The notes under the pieces are model-generated. The model made no database searches, had not been told where the DNA came from, and saw nothing but the letters and a program-made list of their open reading frames with translations. A program made the position numbers and the translations under genes. From Sphingopyxis bauzanensis (lineage in GTDB: Bacteria; Pseudomonadota; Alphaproteobacteria; Sphingomonadales; Sphingomonadaceae), in the NCBI RefSeq assembly GCF_002205675.1, contig NZ_NISK01000004.1, forward strand, positions 310,001 to 374,000: a stretch of DNA of 64,000 bases, given 5' to 3'. Numbering within the stretch: position 1 is the stretch's first letter; every line of letters begins with the position of its first letter. This document shows positions 1-7,657 of the stretch, piece by piece.

Positions 1-731
1 GGCTTCAACTGCAATGCATACGCCCCCTGCCCCTTGGCCAGGACGCAGTTGACCGAAAGGCCCGCCGACGCACGACCAGGGATGATGTCGGTCAGCACAT
101 TGGCGAGCAGTTTCCATTCGACGCGGTAGCTGTCGCCGACCAGTCCGACATAGGACACCGGCCCGTAAAGGGTGAATTGCCGCCCCTCATAACGCTTCTG
201 AACCGCGGCATTATTCTTGTCGGCCTGCCCGGTGATGTCCTGCGAGAACCGCAGCACGCTCATGCGAACCGGGGCGCCGGGAGCGCTGGTCGCGCCCAGC
301 CCCTTCGCCGCGAGCGCGTCGCCCGCTTTTCCGCCTTTCAGCTGGGTCAGGATGCCGCACATTTCGGCCTTGGCCGCGGCATCGGGAATGCCCATCCCGG
401 CGCGCAGCTTGGCCTCCATGCGCACCGTCCCTGCACCGTCGGCGGCAATCTCGATCGGAAAGGGTCGCGACTTTCCGGTCGGCGGCGGTTCGACCAGCAT
501 TGCGCCGCCATCGGGCTCGACGGCCAGGATCGCATAGCCTTTGGAAGCGATGATGCCGTTGAGCTGCCCGATTGCGCTTTTCTTGCTCATGTTCGGCACG
601 GTGGTCGTCGCGACAAAGCGCAACCCGGTGAGGGGATTGCCTTTTTTGACAAAACTATCTTCGCACGTCGCTGCTTGCGCCGTCCCGGCGCCCAGAAGCA
701 GGCCAGAGACGGCCAGGAATACGCGCTTCAC
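1..731 (-). CDS. Exported protein of unknown function (3' end cut by window)
   Basis: Reading the minus strand from a GTG at 731 gives an open frame that runs off the left edge, about 243 codons. The first 20 residues (VKRVFLAVSGLLLGAGTAQA) form a classical Sec signal peptide ending in AQA, which is why this GTG was chosen; no in-frame ATG lies just upstream. The mature part begins ATCEDSF, keeps several Cys residues (CED, EMCGIL, VNCVL), and has a run of small residues around LKGGKAGDALAAKGLGATSAPGAP. I do not recognise the family. It is probably periplasmic. It lies downstream of the SRPBCC gene on the same strand, 100 bp away. Confidence 0.6.
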   Translation of the reverse strand, partial: MKRVFLAVSGLLLGAGTAQAATCEDSFVKKGNPLTGLRFVATTTVPNMSKKSAIGQLNGIIASKGYAILAVEPDGGAMLVEPPPTGKSRPFPIEIAADGAGTVRMEAKLRAGMGIPDAAAKAEMCGILTQLKGGKAGDALAAKGLGATSAPGAPVRMSVLRFSQDITGQADKNNAAVQKRYEGRQFTLYGPVSYVGLVGDSYRVEWKLLANVLTDIIPGRASAGLSVNCVLAKGQGAYALQLK

Positions 732-831
732 ACGGTTGCCTTTCGTTGCATCGGAACGCGTTTCATTGCCGCCCCGATGGCCGAATGCCACCGCAAAGAT
801 GTACCGGGTATCTCGTCGCCGACACGCCCGT

Positions 832-1314
832 TCAGCGATACATGTCGTTGCGCAAGTGGATGCCATGCTCGATCCATACTTTCAGTGCGCACAGCATCTG
901 CGACCAGCCCTGGCAATTGCCATAGCTGGCACCCAGCGCCCCCTGATTTTCGCGCCAGCCCTCCTCGGCGATTTCGACCAGCGTCCGACCATCGTCGAGC
1001 GCGGTGAAGCTCATCGTTACCCGGGTGCGGTAATCGGCTTCCGCCAGCTCGCCGTCCGCGACGTTCGGCGCCTCGCCTTCGCTCGCCTGCCATTCGAGGA
1101 CGATCTTCTCATCCTGGACAACCTCGATCACATATACCGGGAAGATACCGGGGAAGTCGTGGAAGTCCCACGTCACCGTAGCCCCCGCCTGCAGTCGCCC
1201 CTGCGCGCCCCCAGTCGTGAAATATTCCGACAGCTGCGCGGGGTCGACAACCGCCTCGAATACACGGTGGACCGGCTTCGCGATCCGCGCCGCCACTCGA
1301 AACTTAAGCTCCAT
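832..1314 (-). CDS. SRPBCC (AHSA1-type) family protein
   Basis: This 160-residue protein has the layout of START/AHSA1 SRPBCC proteins: an N-terminal strand with an arginine-rich entry (FRVAARIAKPVHRVFEAVVDPAQLSEYFTTG), a central TVTWDFHDFPGIFPVYVIEVVQDEKIVLEW sheet segment and a C-terminal helix with GNCQGWSQMLCALKVWIEHG. The fold forms a hydrophobic pocket, but the ligand cannot be read from sequence. It is divergent from an ArsR-type regulator with only 48 bp between starts. ArsR-SRPBCC pairs are a recurrent arrangement, so the regulator probably controls this gene through the palindrome at 1345-1364. Confidence 0.85.
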   Translation of the reverse strand: MELKFRVAARIAKPVHRVFEAVVDPAQLSEYFTTGGAQGRLQAGATVTWDFHDFPGIFPVYVIEVVQDEKIVLEWQASEGEAPNVADGELAEADYRTRVTMSFTALDDGRTLVEIAEEGWRENQGALGASYGNCQGWSQMLCALKVWIEHGIHLRNDMYR

Positions 1315-1344
1315 TGACCCTCTCCGCTTGATTCGCCTGTCATT

Positions 1345-1364
1345 ATGTTATATATTTATAACAT
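1345..1364. promoter_or_regulatory. Candidate ArsR operator between divergent genes
   Basis: Two perfectly complementary 8-bp arms, ATGTTATA and TATAACAT, are separated by TATT. The AT-rich palindrome stands out in GC-rich DNA and overlaps the likely ATG of the ArsR gene at 1363. It sits about 30 bp upstream of the SRPBCC start, so one bound dimer could cover both promoters. Binding itself is inferred. Confidence 0.7.
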
Positions 1365-1689
1365 GTCAATCCACGCCGAATATGACAAGATTTTCAAAGC
1401 ACTGGCGTCGCACATCCGCCGTCAGATTCTCGATAATCTGAAGGATCAGCCGCTGACCACAGGCACGCTGTGCGGCAACTTCGCCAACATCGACCGCTGC
1501 ACCGTGATGCAACATCTGAAGGTGCTGGAGGACGCCGGGCTGATCATCGCCGAACGTCGCGGCCGGGAACGCTGGAACCACCTCAACGCGATGCCGATTC
1601 AGGACATCCACGACCGCTGGATCGGCCCGCACGCGGCCGCAGCAAGCGCGCGGCTGGCGCGGTTCAAACAGTCGGCCGAAACGAAATAG
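1363..1689 (+). CDS. ArsR-family winged-helix transcriptional regulator
   Basis: The protein is 108 residues if started at the ATG at 1363 (MSIHAEYDK). An upstream in-frame ATG at 1345 lies inside the operator palindrome and would add six poorly conserved residues. The winged helix is clear: IFKALASHIRRQILDNLKD, then TLCGNFANIDRCTVMQHLKVLEDAGLIIAERRGRERW as recognition helix and wing. The C-terminus (IHDRWIGPHAAAASARLARFK) is of the type seen in ArsR proteins paired with SRPBCC genes. No clear metal-binding Cys pair is present, so a metal effector is unlikely. It probably represses itself and the divergent SRPBCC gene. Confidence 0.88.
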   Translation: MSIHAEYDKIFKALASHIRRQILDNLKDQPLTTGTLCGNFANIDRCTVMQHLKVLEDAGLIIAERRGRERWNHLNAMPIQDIHDRWIGPHAAAASARLARFKQSAETK

Positions 1690-1690
1690 T

Positions 1691-2527
1691 CTATCCGGAC
1701 ATCAAGCGCCCGCTCATGCAGGCATCGGCAGCCGCATAAACCGGTCCGAGCAGCGGTTGGAGCAAGCGCCAACCGGTCAAGGTCATGGCACCTCCGTCCG
1801 CGACAAAGTTCAGCTTGTCTTCGCGTTGGGCGGCATGGGGCCGGGGCGGTGGCACCCACCCGTCTTCGCCGATGAGCGGAATATCGATCCGCTGCGGCAG
1901 CGCCTGCCCCTCGATGGCACCAAGCGCACGTCGCATCGCTGGACACTGGTGCGAATCAATCGTGTCGACCTTTGCATTGTCGCGCAGCAGCTTGGTCGGC
2001 GACGGCAGGGTTGCAAATATCCGGTGACCCTCGATCCGCCACATATCGGCATCGGGGGCGACGCCGTTCGCTTTCATGTTCGCAACCACGGCGGCCGGAT
2101 CGAAAGTTTCCCGCATGAAGGATCCGACAGGACCGGTGCGGTTGATTGCGGCAGCGGGAATCGTGACAGACCTGAAAACGAACCGGCAGTCGCTGCGGTC
2201 CACCTGCGTCGCACTCACCGTCCGGCAATAGCTTCGGATATCGCCCGACTGGACATGCCCATAATCGGAAAATGTCCTGAAGCTGATGGGCGCCGCGAAC
2301 TGCGGCCGATAACCGGCCACCTCGGTCGGCTCAGCCATGATCGCATCGATCACCGTACCCTTCTGCCCTTCGATCCAGAAGCTGTATCGCGAATAGACGA
2401 CGCCCAAGTCGTAACCGTCGAGCATCCGCGGCAAATCATCTGGATAGACCGGCGGTGGTGGTGGGGCAGCGGCGGACGAAACCGCCGCCGCCCCGCACGC
2501 CAACAGCATCAGGGCGCCGCGCCTCAC
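1691..2527 (-). CDS. Exported protein of unknown function, coupled to M2 peptidase
   Basis: A GTG at 2527 overlaps the TGA of the upstream M2 peptidase gene (GTGA, 4 bp), which indicates translational coupling and decides this start. The open frame extends further upstream, but only inside the peptidase gene. The product is 278 residues. The N-terminus VRRGALMLLACGAAAVSSAAAPPPPP is a signal sequence; the Cys in LLAC could be a lipobox but the n-region is very short. Two downstream Cys residues (SYCRTV, SDCRF) and a C-terminal CMSG may form disulfides. I do not recognise the family. Its stop lies one base from the stop of the convergent ArsR gene. Confidence 0.7.
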   Translation of the reverse strand: MRRGALMLLACGAAAVSSAAAPPPPPVYPDDLPRMLDGYDLGVVYSRYSFWIEGQKGTVIDAIMAEPTEVAGYRPQFAAPISFRTFSDYGHVQSGDIRSYCRTVSATQVDRSDCRFVFRSVTIPAAAINRTGPVGSFMRETFDPAAVVANMKANGVAPDADMWRIEGHRIFATLPSPTKLLRDNAKVDTIDSHQCPAMRRALGAIEGQALPQRIDIPLIGEDGWVPPPRPHAAQREDKLNFVADGGAMTLTGWRLLQPLLGPVYAAADACMSGRLMSG

Positions 2528-4371
2528 CAACCCTGCGGTTTGCCCTTGTTCTGCTCGTCCAGCCACGTCTTCAGCGGCGCGAAATATTCCGCCATCGCCT
2601 TGCCCGACATTTCGCGACTGCCGGTAAAGGCCTCCAGCGCTTCGGGCCAGGGTTTCGACGCGCCCATTTCGAGCATCGCGTTCAGCTTCGCGCCGACCTC
2701 CTTGTTGCCATAGAAGGAACAGCGGTGGAGCGGCCCGGTCCAGCCCGCCTGCTTGCACGCTGCCTCATAAAACTGGAACTGCAGGATGCGAGCGAGGAAA
2801 TAGCGTGTGTAGGGGGTGTTGCCGGGGATATGAAACTTCGCGCCCGCGTCAAAGGCGTTCGCCGGTCGATCACCCGGCGGCACGATACCCTGGTATTGAG
2901 TACGTAGCTGGGTCCACGCTTTGTTGTAATCGGCAGGCTTGATCGTGCCATCGAAGACACCCCAACGCCAGCGGTCAACGAGCAGGCCGAAGGGCAGAAA
3001 GGCAACCTTGTCCATCGCCTGCCGCAAAAGCAGCCCGGTGTCCTTGTCCGCGCTCGGCACCTTCGCCGTGTCGAGCAGGCCAATATCGACCAGATATTGT
3101 GGGGTGATCGACAGCGCGACGAAATCGCCGATTGCTTCGTGGAAACCATCGTTGGCGCCGTTCAGATAGAGGAACGGCTGCTTGTTATAGGCGCGCTGAT
3201 AATAATTGTGGCCCAGCTCGTGGTGGATCGTCGTGAAGTCGTCGGCGTTGACCTTGATGCACATCTTGATGCGGATGTCGTCCTTGTTGTCCACGTCCCA
3301 TGCCGACGCGTGGCACACGACTTCGCGGTCGGCGGGCTTGGTGAACATGCTCCGCTTCCAGAAGGTGTCGGGCAGCGGCGCCATGCCGAGCGACGAATAG
3401 AAATTTTCGCCGATCTTGACCATATCGAGCGGTGACTTGCCCTGCGCGGTCAGCAGCTCGCCGACGTCATAGCCCAGGTCGCCCGACCCCGCGGGCGCGA
3501 CGAGCGGGTAGATATTGCCCCATTCCTGCGCCCACATATTGCCGAGCAGGTCGGCGCGGATCGGCCCGGTCTTCGGCTGCACCGCATCGCCATATTTCTC
3601 GTTCAGTTTCCAGCGCGTGTAAGTGTGCAGCGCCATATAGAGCGGCTTCACTTCCTGCCACAAACGCTCGGTCGTCTTGGCGAAATCTTCGGGCGACATG
3701 TCGTACCCCGAACGCCACATCGCGCCGGTGTTCGCAAAACCGAGCTCCTTGGCGCCCTCGTTGGCGATCCCGACCATTCGCGCATAGTCGTCCTTCATCG
3801 GCGCACCGACATTGTCGTGCCAGCTGGTCCACATTTCAGCGAGTTCGGTGGGCGTCCGCTCGATATTGCCCATCTGCTCCTCGATGTCGGAGCCTGAGAT
3901 TTCCTTGCCATTCAGCGTGCCGCGGCCCTTGCCATATTGCGACTGCAGGTCGGTCGCGATCTGATTGAGTTCGGTCGCGGCACCGGGCTTGGTCGGCGCG
4001 GGCAGGACGAGGCCGGTGCGCAAGATGTCGAGCTTGCGCATGGCGTCGGCGCTCAGCCCCGGAACATCCTTATACTTCGCGGCTTCGAGCGCATATTTGA
4101 CCGATTTTTCGGTGCCAACGGCGTTGATCCGCGCCGCCATCGCGTCGGTGTCTTCGGTCAGATAGGTGCTGTTGACCCAGTTCACCTGGCTCGCCTCGAC
4201 CGTATAGTCGAACAGGTCTTTTTCGGCGGCCGCGATAAAGGCTTCGGCGTCGGCGGCGGTGGGCTTCGCTGCTTTTGCGGTGGAGGCTGCGGGCTTCTGC
4301 TCCGCCGCGACGGCGGGGCCGGCGACGGCGAGCGAAAGGGCAAGCGACAGGCTAGAGATCATGACTTTCAT
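2524..4371 (-). CDS. M2-family peptidyl-dipeptidase A (ACE-like zinc metallopeptidase)
   Basis: The product is 615 residues from the ATG at 4371, which is preceded by GAGG at about 9 bases; an ATG 27 bases upstream lacks such a site. It has a Sec signal peptide (MKVMISSLSLALSLAVAGPAVAA). The zinc site HHELGH at about residues 383-388 is the M2 HExxH motif, and NDGFHEAIGD about 28 residues later supplies the third ligand. GDRPANAFDAGAKFHIPGNTPYTRYFLARILQFQFY matches the conserved C-terminal ACE region. It should act in the periplasm, removing dipeptides from peptide C-termini. The physiological substrate is unknown. Confidence 0.93.
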   Translation of the reverse strand: MKVMISSLSLALSLAVAGPAVAAEQKPAASTAKAAKPTAADAEAFIAAAEKDLFDYTVEASQVNWVNSTYLTEDTDAMAARINAVGTEKSVKYALEAAKYKDVPGLSADAMRKLDILRTGLVLPAPTKPGAATELNQIATDLQSQYGKGRGTLNGKEISGSDIEEQMGNIERTPTELAEMWTSWHDNVGAPMKDDYARMVGIANEGAKELGFANTGAMWRSGYDMSPEDFAKTTERLWQEVKPLYMALHTYTRWKLNEKYGDAVQPKTGPIRADLLGNMWAQEWGNIYPLVAPAGSGDLGYDVGELLTAQGKSPLDMVKIGENFYSSLGMAPLPDTFWKRSMFTKPADREVVCHASAWDVDNKDDIRIKMCIKVNADDFTTIHHELGHNYYQRAYNKQPFLYLNGANDGFHEAIGDFVALSITPQYLVDIGLLDTAKVPSADKDTGLLLRQAMDKVAFLPFGLLVDRWRWGVFDGTIKPADYNKAWTQLRTQYQGIVPPGDRPANAFDAGAKFHIPGNTPYTRYFLARILQFQFYEAACKQAGWTGPLHRCSFYGNKEVGAKLNAMLEMGASKPWPEALEAFTGSREMSGKAMAEYFAPLKTWLDEQNKGKPQGW

Positions 4372-4447
4372 GGGGTGCGTCCTCTGGATTGTTCTCATGG
4401 CGCACTTTGGCGCAATGAAGATAGCTTGGCGCGCGGTAGCGGCAGGG

Positions 4448-5200
4448 TCAAGCGATCAGGAACGCCGCGATCGCCTCACCCAGCTCGGGCTGGGTCACGC
4501 TTGACATATGGGTGCCGGGAATCGTCGCGAGCTCGGCATCGGCAAGCGCGGCGACCAGCTCGGGCGCCGAACCATTGTCGTGATCGTCTGCGCCGCACAC
4601 GACGAGCACGGGCATCGTCAGCGCCGCAAGCGCCTCAGGCGGGGTGTCAGTGAAGCTGTTCAGCAAATGCCCCGCGGCAATGCGGTCGACCTTCATCGTC
4701 TTCATGAACTGGATCGACAGCCAAGTGTCGTCGCCGCGTTTAGCGGATTCATATTCGGCAATCGCGCGCCGGAAGAACGCCCCGCGTCGCTGCCAGCCGG
4801 CGAGGCCAGCCAGCCCCATGCCGCCCAGGATCAACCGGCGCGGGGCCATCCCGGCGACGACCGCGCGCACGCTCGTCCGCGCGCCGAGCGAAAAACCGCC
4901 GAGGTCGTAGTCAGCCAGGCCGAGATGCGCGACCAGATCCTCGAGGTCGCGCACCAACACGTCGGGCGGATAAAATTCTGCCTCGTGCGGCGCTTCGCTC
5001 GACCCGTGGACGCGCAGGTCGGGCATGATAATGCGATAGCCCTCAGCGGCGATGCGCACCGCGGTACCGAACTTGATCCAGTTGACTTCACCACTAGAAA
5101 ACAGGCCGTGGAGCAGCACAAGCGGCCTGCCCTCGCCGGTTTCGCGCCACGCCAGCCGCACGCCGTCGCGCGCCTCGAAATATTGGGGTTCGCTCGTCAT
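4448..5200 (-). CDS. Alpha/beta hydrolase
   Basis: The 250-residue protein has the alpha/beta hydrolase layout: oxyanion region LVLLHGLFSS, nucleophile elbow GGFSLGAR (Ser), acid CGADDHDNG and catalytic His in IPGTHMSSV. The ATG at 5200 (MTSEPQ) is chosen because an upstream ATG (5236) only adds a Pro/Arg-rich stretch; neither has a strong ribosome site. No signal peptide is visible, so it is probably cytosolic. The substrate cannot be deduced; esterase, lactonase and C-C hydrolase activities are all possible. It follows a NahD-like isomerase on the same strand. Confidence 0.85.
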   Translation of the reverse strand: MTSEPQYFEARDGVRLAWRETGEGRPLVLLHGLFSSGEVNWIKFGTAVRIAAEGYRIIMPDLRVHGSSEAPHEAEFYPPDVLVRDLEDLVAHLGLADYDLGGFSLGARTSVRAVVAGMAPRRLILGGMGLAGLAGWQRRGAFFRRAIAEYESAKRGDDTWLSIQFMKTMKVDRIAAGHLLNSFTDTPPEALAALTMPVLVVCGADDHDNGSAPELVAALADAELATIPGTHMSSVTQPELGEAIAAFLIA

Positions 5201-5242
5201 ATTCACGCTATGCCCGCGCGGCGGCCGATTGGGCAAGGATGT

Positions 5243-5890
5243 TCAGCGCGGGCGCAGCCCCTTTTGCTCCATCCGCCACTTCGCCATCTCGATCCGGTCC
5301 TGCCCGAAGAAAGGTTCGCCCTCGAAAACCAAAGTCGGCACCCCCCAATGCCCGGCCATCTCCAACGCGATTTGGTTAGCGGCGATTTCATTGTCGAGCG
5401 TCTGGGCATCCTTCACGGCTTCGGCGTCCAGCTCGGCGAGATCGAGTCCGGCGCGCTGCGCCGCGCCCGCCAGATGGTCGCCGAGATGCCAGTCGCGCGC
5501 GCCGCCCCAGATCAGTTGTGCCGCTTCATGTGCGAACGCCAGGCTCTTCCCGCGCCGCGATGCCGCCTGTCCGAGTCGGGTGAGGCGATAGATATAGGGC
5601 TGCTCGGCAGCGATCTCGCGCGTCATGATATCCTGCACGATCGGATCGGGGCGCGGCGGGCCAAACGGGATGCCGTGGAATTGCGCGACGCGGATCATGT
5701 CGCGCATCGTGTAGCTGAGCCAATTGGGGTGGTTGCGGTCGAAAAAATCGGGCTGGCGGATCGCGAGCGGATAGACAGGGCGGAGGTTGATCGACAGGTC
5801 GTGGCTCGCCGCGAGCGCGCGGTAGCGGGCGATGGCGAGATAGCTGTAGGGCGAGCGGAACGACCAGAAGAGGTCTGCGGTCAATGTCAT
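5243..5890 (-). CDS. 2-hydroxychromene-2-carboxylate isomerase-like (GST-kappa/DsbA fold)
   Basis: The 215-residue protein begins MTLTADLFWSFRSPYSYLA, the SPYSYL signature of the HCCA isomerase/kappa-GST branch in which Ser replaces the first redox Cys of DsbA. The C-terminal GHWGVPTLVFEGEPFFGQDRIEMAKW is the conserved cis-Pro (GVPT) and GQDR region. NahD proteins are glutathione-dependent isomerases in naphthalene degradation, but homologues are widespread in sphingomonads with no aromatic pathway nearby, as here. The exact substrate is therefore open. It is divergent from the marR-emrAB operon. Confidence 0.85.
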   Translation of the reverse strand: MTLTADLFWSFRSPYSYLAIARYRALAASHDLSINLRPVYPLAIRQPDFFDRNHPNWLSYTMRDMIRVAQFHGIPFGPPRPDPIVQDIMTREIAAEQPYIYRLTRLGQAASRRGKSLAFAHEAAQLIWGGARDWHLGDHLAGAAQRAGLDLAELDAEAVKDAQTLDNEIAANQIALEMAGHWGVPTLVFEGEPFFGQDRIEMAKWRMEQKGLRPR

Positions 5891-6004
5891 GACGTCATCC
5901 TGCGGAAATGGCGCCGCTTTGCAAGCTTTGTCGGGGGAGTTTTCACCAAGCTGGATGGATTTGCGGAAGTTGGCAAAGTTGCCATCAGGTCGATCCCTTG
6001 CAGG

Positions 6005-6022
6005 TAGTAGCTATTGCTATTA
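6005..6022. promoter_or_regulatory. Candidate MarR operator
   Basis: TAGTAGCTATTGCTATTA is an imperfect 18-bp palindrome with 14 of 18 positions symmetric. It ends 11 bases upstream of the MarR ATG at 6034 and lies in a locally AT-rich patch. This is the size and position typical of MarR autoregulatory sites. Confidence 0.55.
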
Positions 6023-6033
6023 TATCGAATGCC

Positions 6034-6483
6034 ATGAGTGAAACGATCGGATTCCTGCTTAACGACAGCGCGCGGCTGTTCCGCCGCGCGTTCAACGCGC
6101 GCACCCGCGACACGGGGATCACCGCGCTGCAATGGCGGCTGATCACCTATCTCCGGCGCAACGAGGGGATTCGGCAGGGGCCGATGGCTGAGCTGATCGA
6201 GGTCGAGCCGATCACGCTGTCGCGGATGATCGACCGGCTGGTCGAGGCCGATCTGGTCGAGCGCCGCGCCGACCCGACCGACCGCCGCGCCTGGCAGCTG
6301 TATCTGGCGCCGCGCGCGGCTGAGCTGCTCAACGGGATGCGCGGCACGATCGATGCGCTGACCGCCGAAGCGACCGAAGGGCTGAGCGCCGCCGAGCGCG
6401 AGCAGCTGAACGACCTGGTCGAGCGCGTGCGCGCTAATCTGTCGCGCCGCATCTGCCAGAAAGAAAAAGAAGAGGCCGCCTGA
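6034..6483 (+). CDS. MarR-family regulator of the EmrAB efflux operon
   Basis: The protein has 149 residues from the ATG at 6034 (MSETIGFLLND). It shows the MarR core: LQWRLITYLRRNEGIRQGPMAELIEVEPITLSRMIDRLVEADLVERRADPTDRRAWQLYL, that is helix-turn-helix followed by the DxRxR-type wing. The final helices EREQLNDLVERVRANL form the dimer region. Its TGA overlaps the ATG of emrA (TGATG), so the three genes are translationally linked. It probably represses the operon until an efflux substrate binds. Confidence 0.9.
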   Translation: MSETIGFLLNDSARLFRRAFNARTRDTGITALQWRLITYLRRNEGIRQGPMAELIEVEPITLSRMIDRLVEADLVERRADPTDRRAWQLYLAPRAAELLNGMRGTIDALTAEATEGLSAAEREQLNDLVERVRANLSRRICQKEKEEAA

Positions 6484-7601
6484 TGGACCAGCTGTCCCCC
6501 ACCCGCCCCGCGGCCGACAATTCAATAGCCGCGCCCAAGGCCGATCCGCTGCCGCCCTTCAGTCCGGCGACCGCGACCGAGCAAAAGGACGCGCCGAAGT
6601 GGCGCACCCGCCTGCTAATGTTCGGGCTGCCCGCGATCCTGATCGCAGTCGGCGGATATTATTGGCTGACCAGCGGCGGGTCGGTGTCGACCGACAATGC
6701 CTATGTCCAGATGGACAAGGTGTCGGTCGCCGCCGAAGTGGGCGGCCGGATCACCGAAGTGGCCGTGCGCGACGGCCAGCAGGTCGCCGCGGGGCAATTG
6801 CTGTTCCGCATCGACGGCGAACCCTATGCGCTGAACGTCGCGCAGGCGACCGCGGCGATCGACGCGGCGCAGGTCGAGGTCGGCAATCTGTCGGCGAGCG
6901 CAAATACGTCGAGCGTCGACATTGCCGCGGCGCGCGAGGATGTCGCGTTCGCTCAGGTCAATTTCGAACGGCAGGCCGCGCTGATGGAAAAAGGTTTCAC
7001 CACCCGGGCCGCCTATGACGCGTCGCGCCACGCGGTCGCGCAGGCGCGCGAGCGGGTGCGGCAGGCCGAGGCCGCCGCGGTCGAAGCGCGTACCAAGCTG
7101 GCCACGGGTCCGGCGAGCGGGGTCAACCCGCAGGTCGAGGCGGCGCGGGTTCAGCGGTCGCAAGCGCAAGTGAACCTCGCCCGCACCACCGTCCGCGCGC
7201 CAAGTGCCGGGCGCGTCGCGCAATCGGACCGGTTGCAGGTCGGCCAGATGATGGTCGCGGGGCTGCCCGCGGTGACGCTGGTCGACACCGCGCACCCGTG
7301 GGTTGAGGCGAATTTCAAGGAAACCGACCTCGCCAACATGCGCGTCGGCCAGCGCGCCGAGGTGAGCTTCGACGCCTATCCGGGGCTGAACGTGCGCGGG
7401 CATGTGCTGACGATCGGCGCCGGGACGGGCAGCGAGTTTTCAGTGCTGCCGGCGCAGAATGCGACCGGCAACTGGGTCAAGGTAACGCAGCGGGTGCCGG
7501 TGCGGATCGCGTTCGACGAGAAGCCAGCGCGCGAGATGATCGCGGGGCTGTCGGCGGATGTTCGGGTGTTTACCAGCAGTGGTGCGGTGGCGGGGAAGTA
7601 G
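6483..7601 (+). CDS. emrA: HlyD/EmrA-type membrane fusion protein of multidrug efflux
   Basis: The 372-residue protein has a cytoplasmic tail, one membrane helix at about residues 44-62 (LLMFGLPAILIAVGGYYWL), and the EmrA signature STDNAYVQMDKVSVAAEVGGRI directly after it. Two biotinyl-lipoyl half-motifs flank a long Ala-rich coiled-coil hairpin (about 115-205), followed by LARTTVRAPSAGRVAQSDRLQVGQ and a beta-barrel domain. It connects the EmrB transporter to an outer-membrane channel such as TolC. No channel gene is in the window. Confidence 0.9.
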   Translation: MDQLSPTRPAADNSIAAPKADPLPPFSPATATEQKDAPKWRTRLLMFGLPAILIAVGGYYWLTSGGSVSTDNAYVQMDKVSVAAEVGGRITEVAVRDGQQVAAGQLLFRIDGEPYALNVAQATAAIDAAQVEVGNLSASANTSSVDIAAAREDVAFAQVNFERQAALMEKGFTTRAAYDASRHAVAQARERVRQAEAAAVEARTKLATGPASGVNPQVEAARVQRSQAQVNLARTTVRAPSAGRVAQSDRLQVGQMMVAGLPAVTLVDTAHPWVEANFKETDLANMRVGQRAEVSFDAYPGLNVRGHVLTIGAGTGSEFSVLPAQNATGNWVKVTQRVPVRIAFDEKPAREMIAGLSADVRVFTSSGAVAGK

Positions 7602-7657
7602 GGTGCCCGTGCAGCTTTACGCAACCGCATCCCTCCCCTTCAGGGGTTGAGTCGGCC

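Noticed and set aside
2528..2758. Upstream extension of the 278-residue exported protein
   Set aside because: It lies inside the M2 peptidase gene and adds a non-conserved Arg/Gln-rich stretch before a good signal peptide.
5243..5890. Aromatic-degradation gene cluster around the NahD-like gene
   Set aside because: No ring-hydroxylating or ring-cleavage gene is nearby, so a pathway assignment is not supported.
4508..6007. A 499-codon plus-strand frame opposite the hydrolase and isomerase genes
   Set aside because: Both minus-strand genes have full catalytic motifs; the plus frame has none and no ribosome site.
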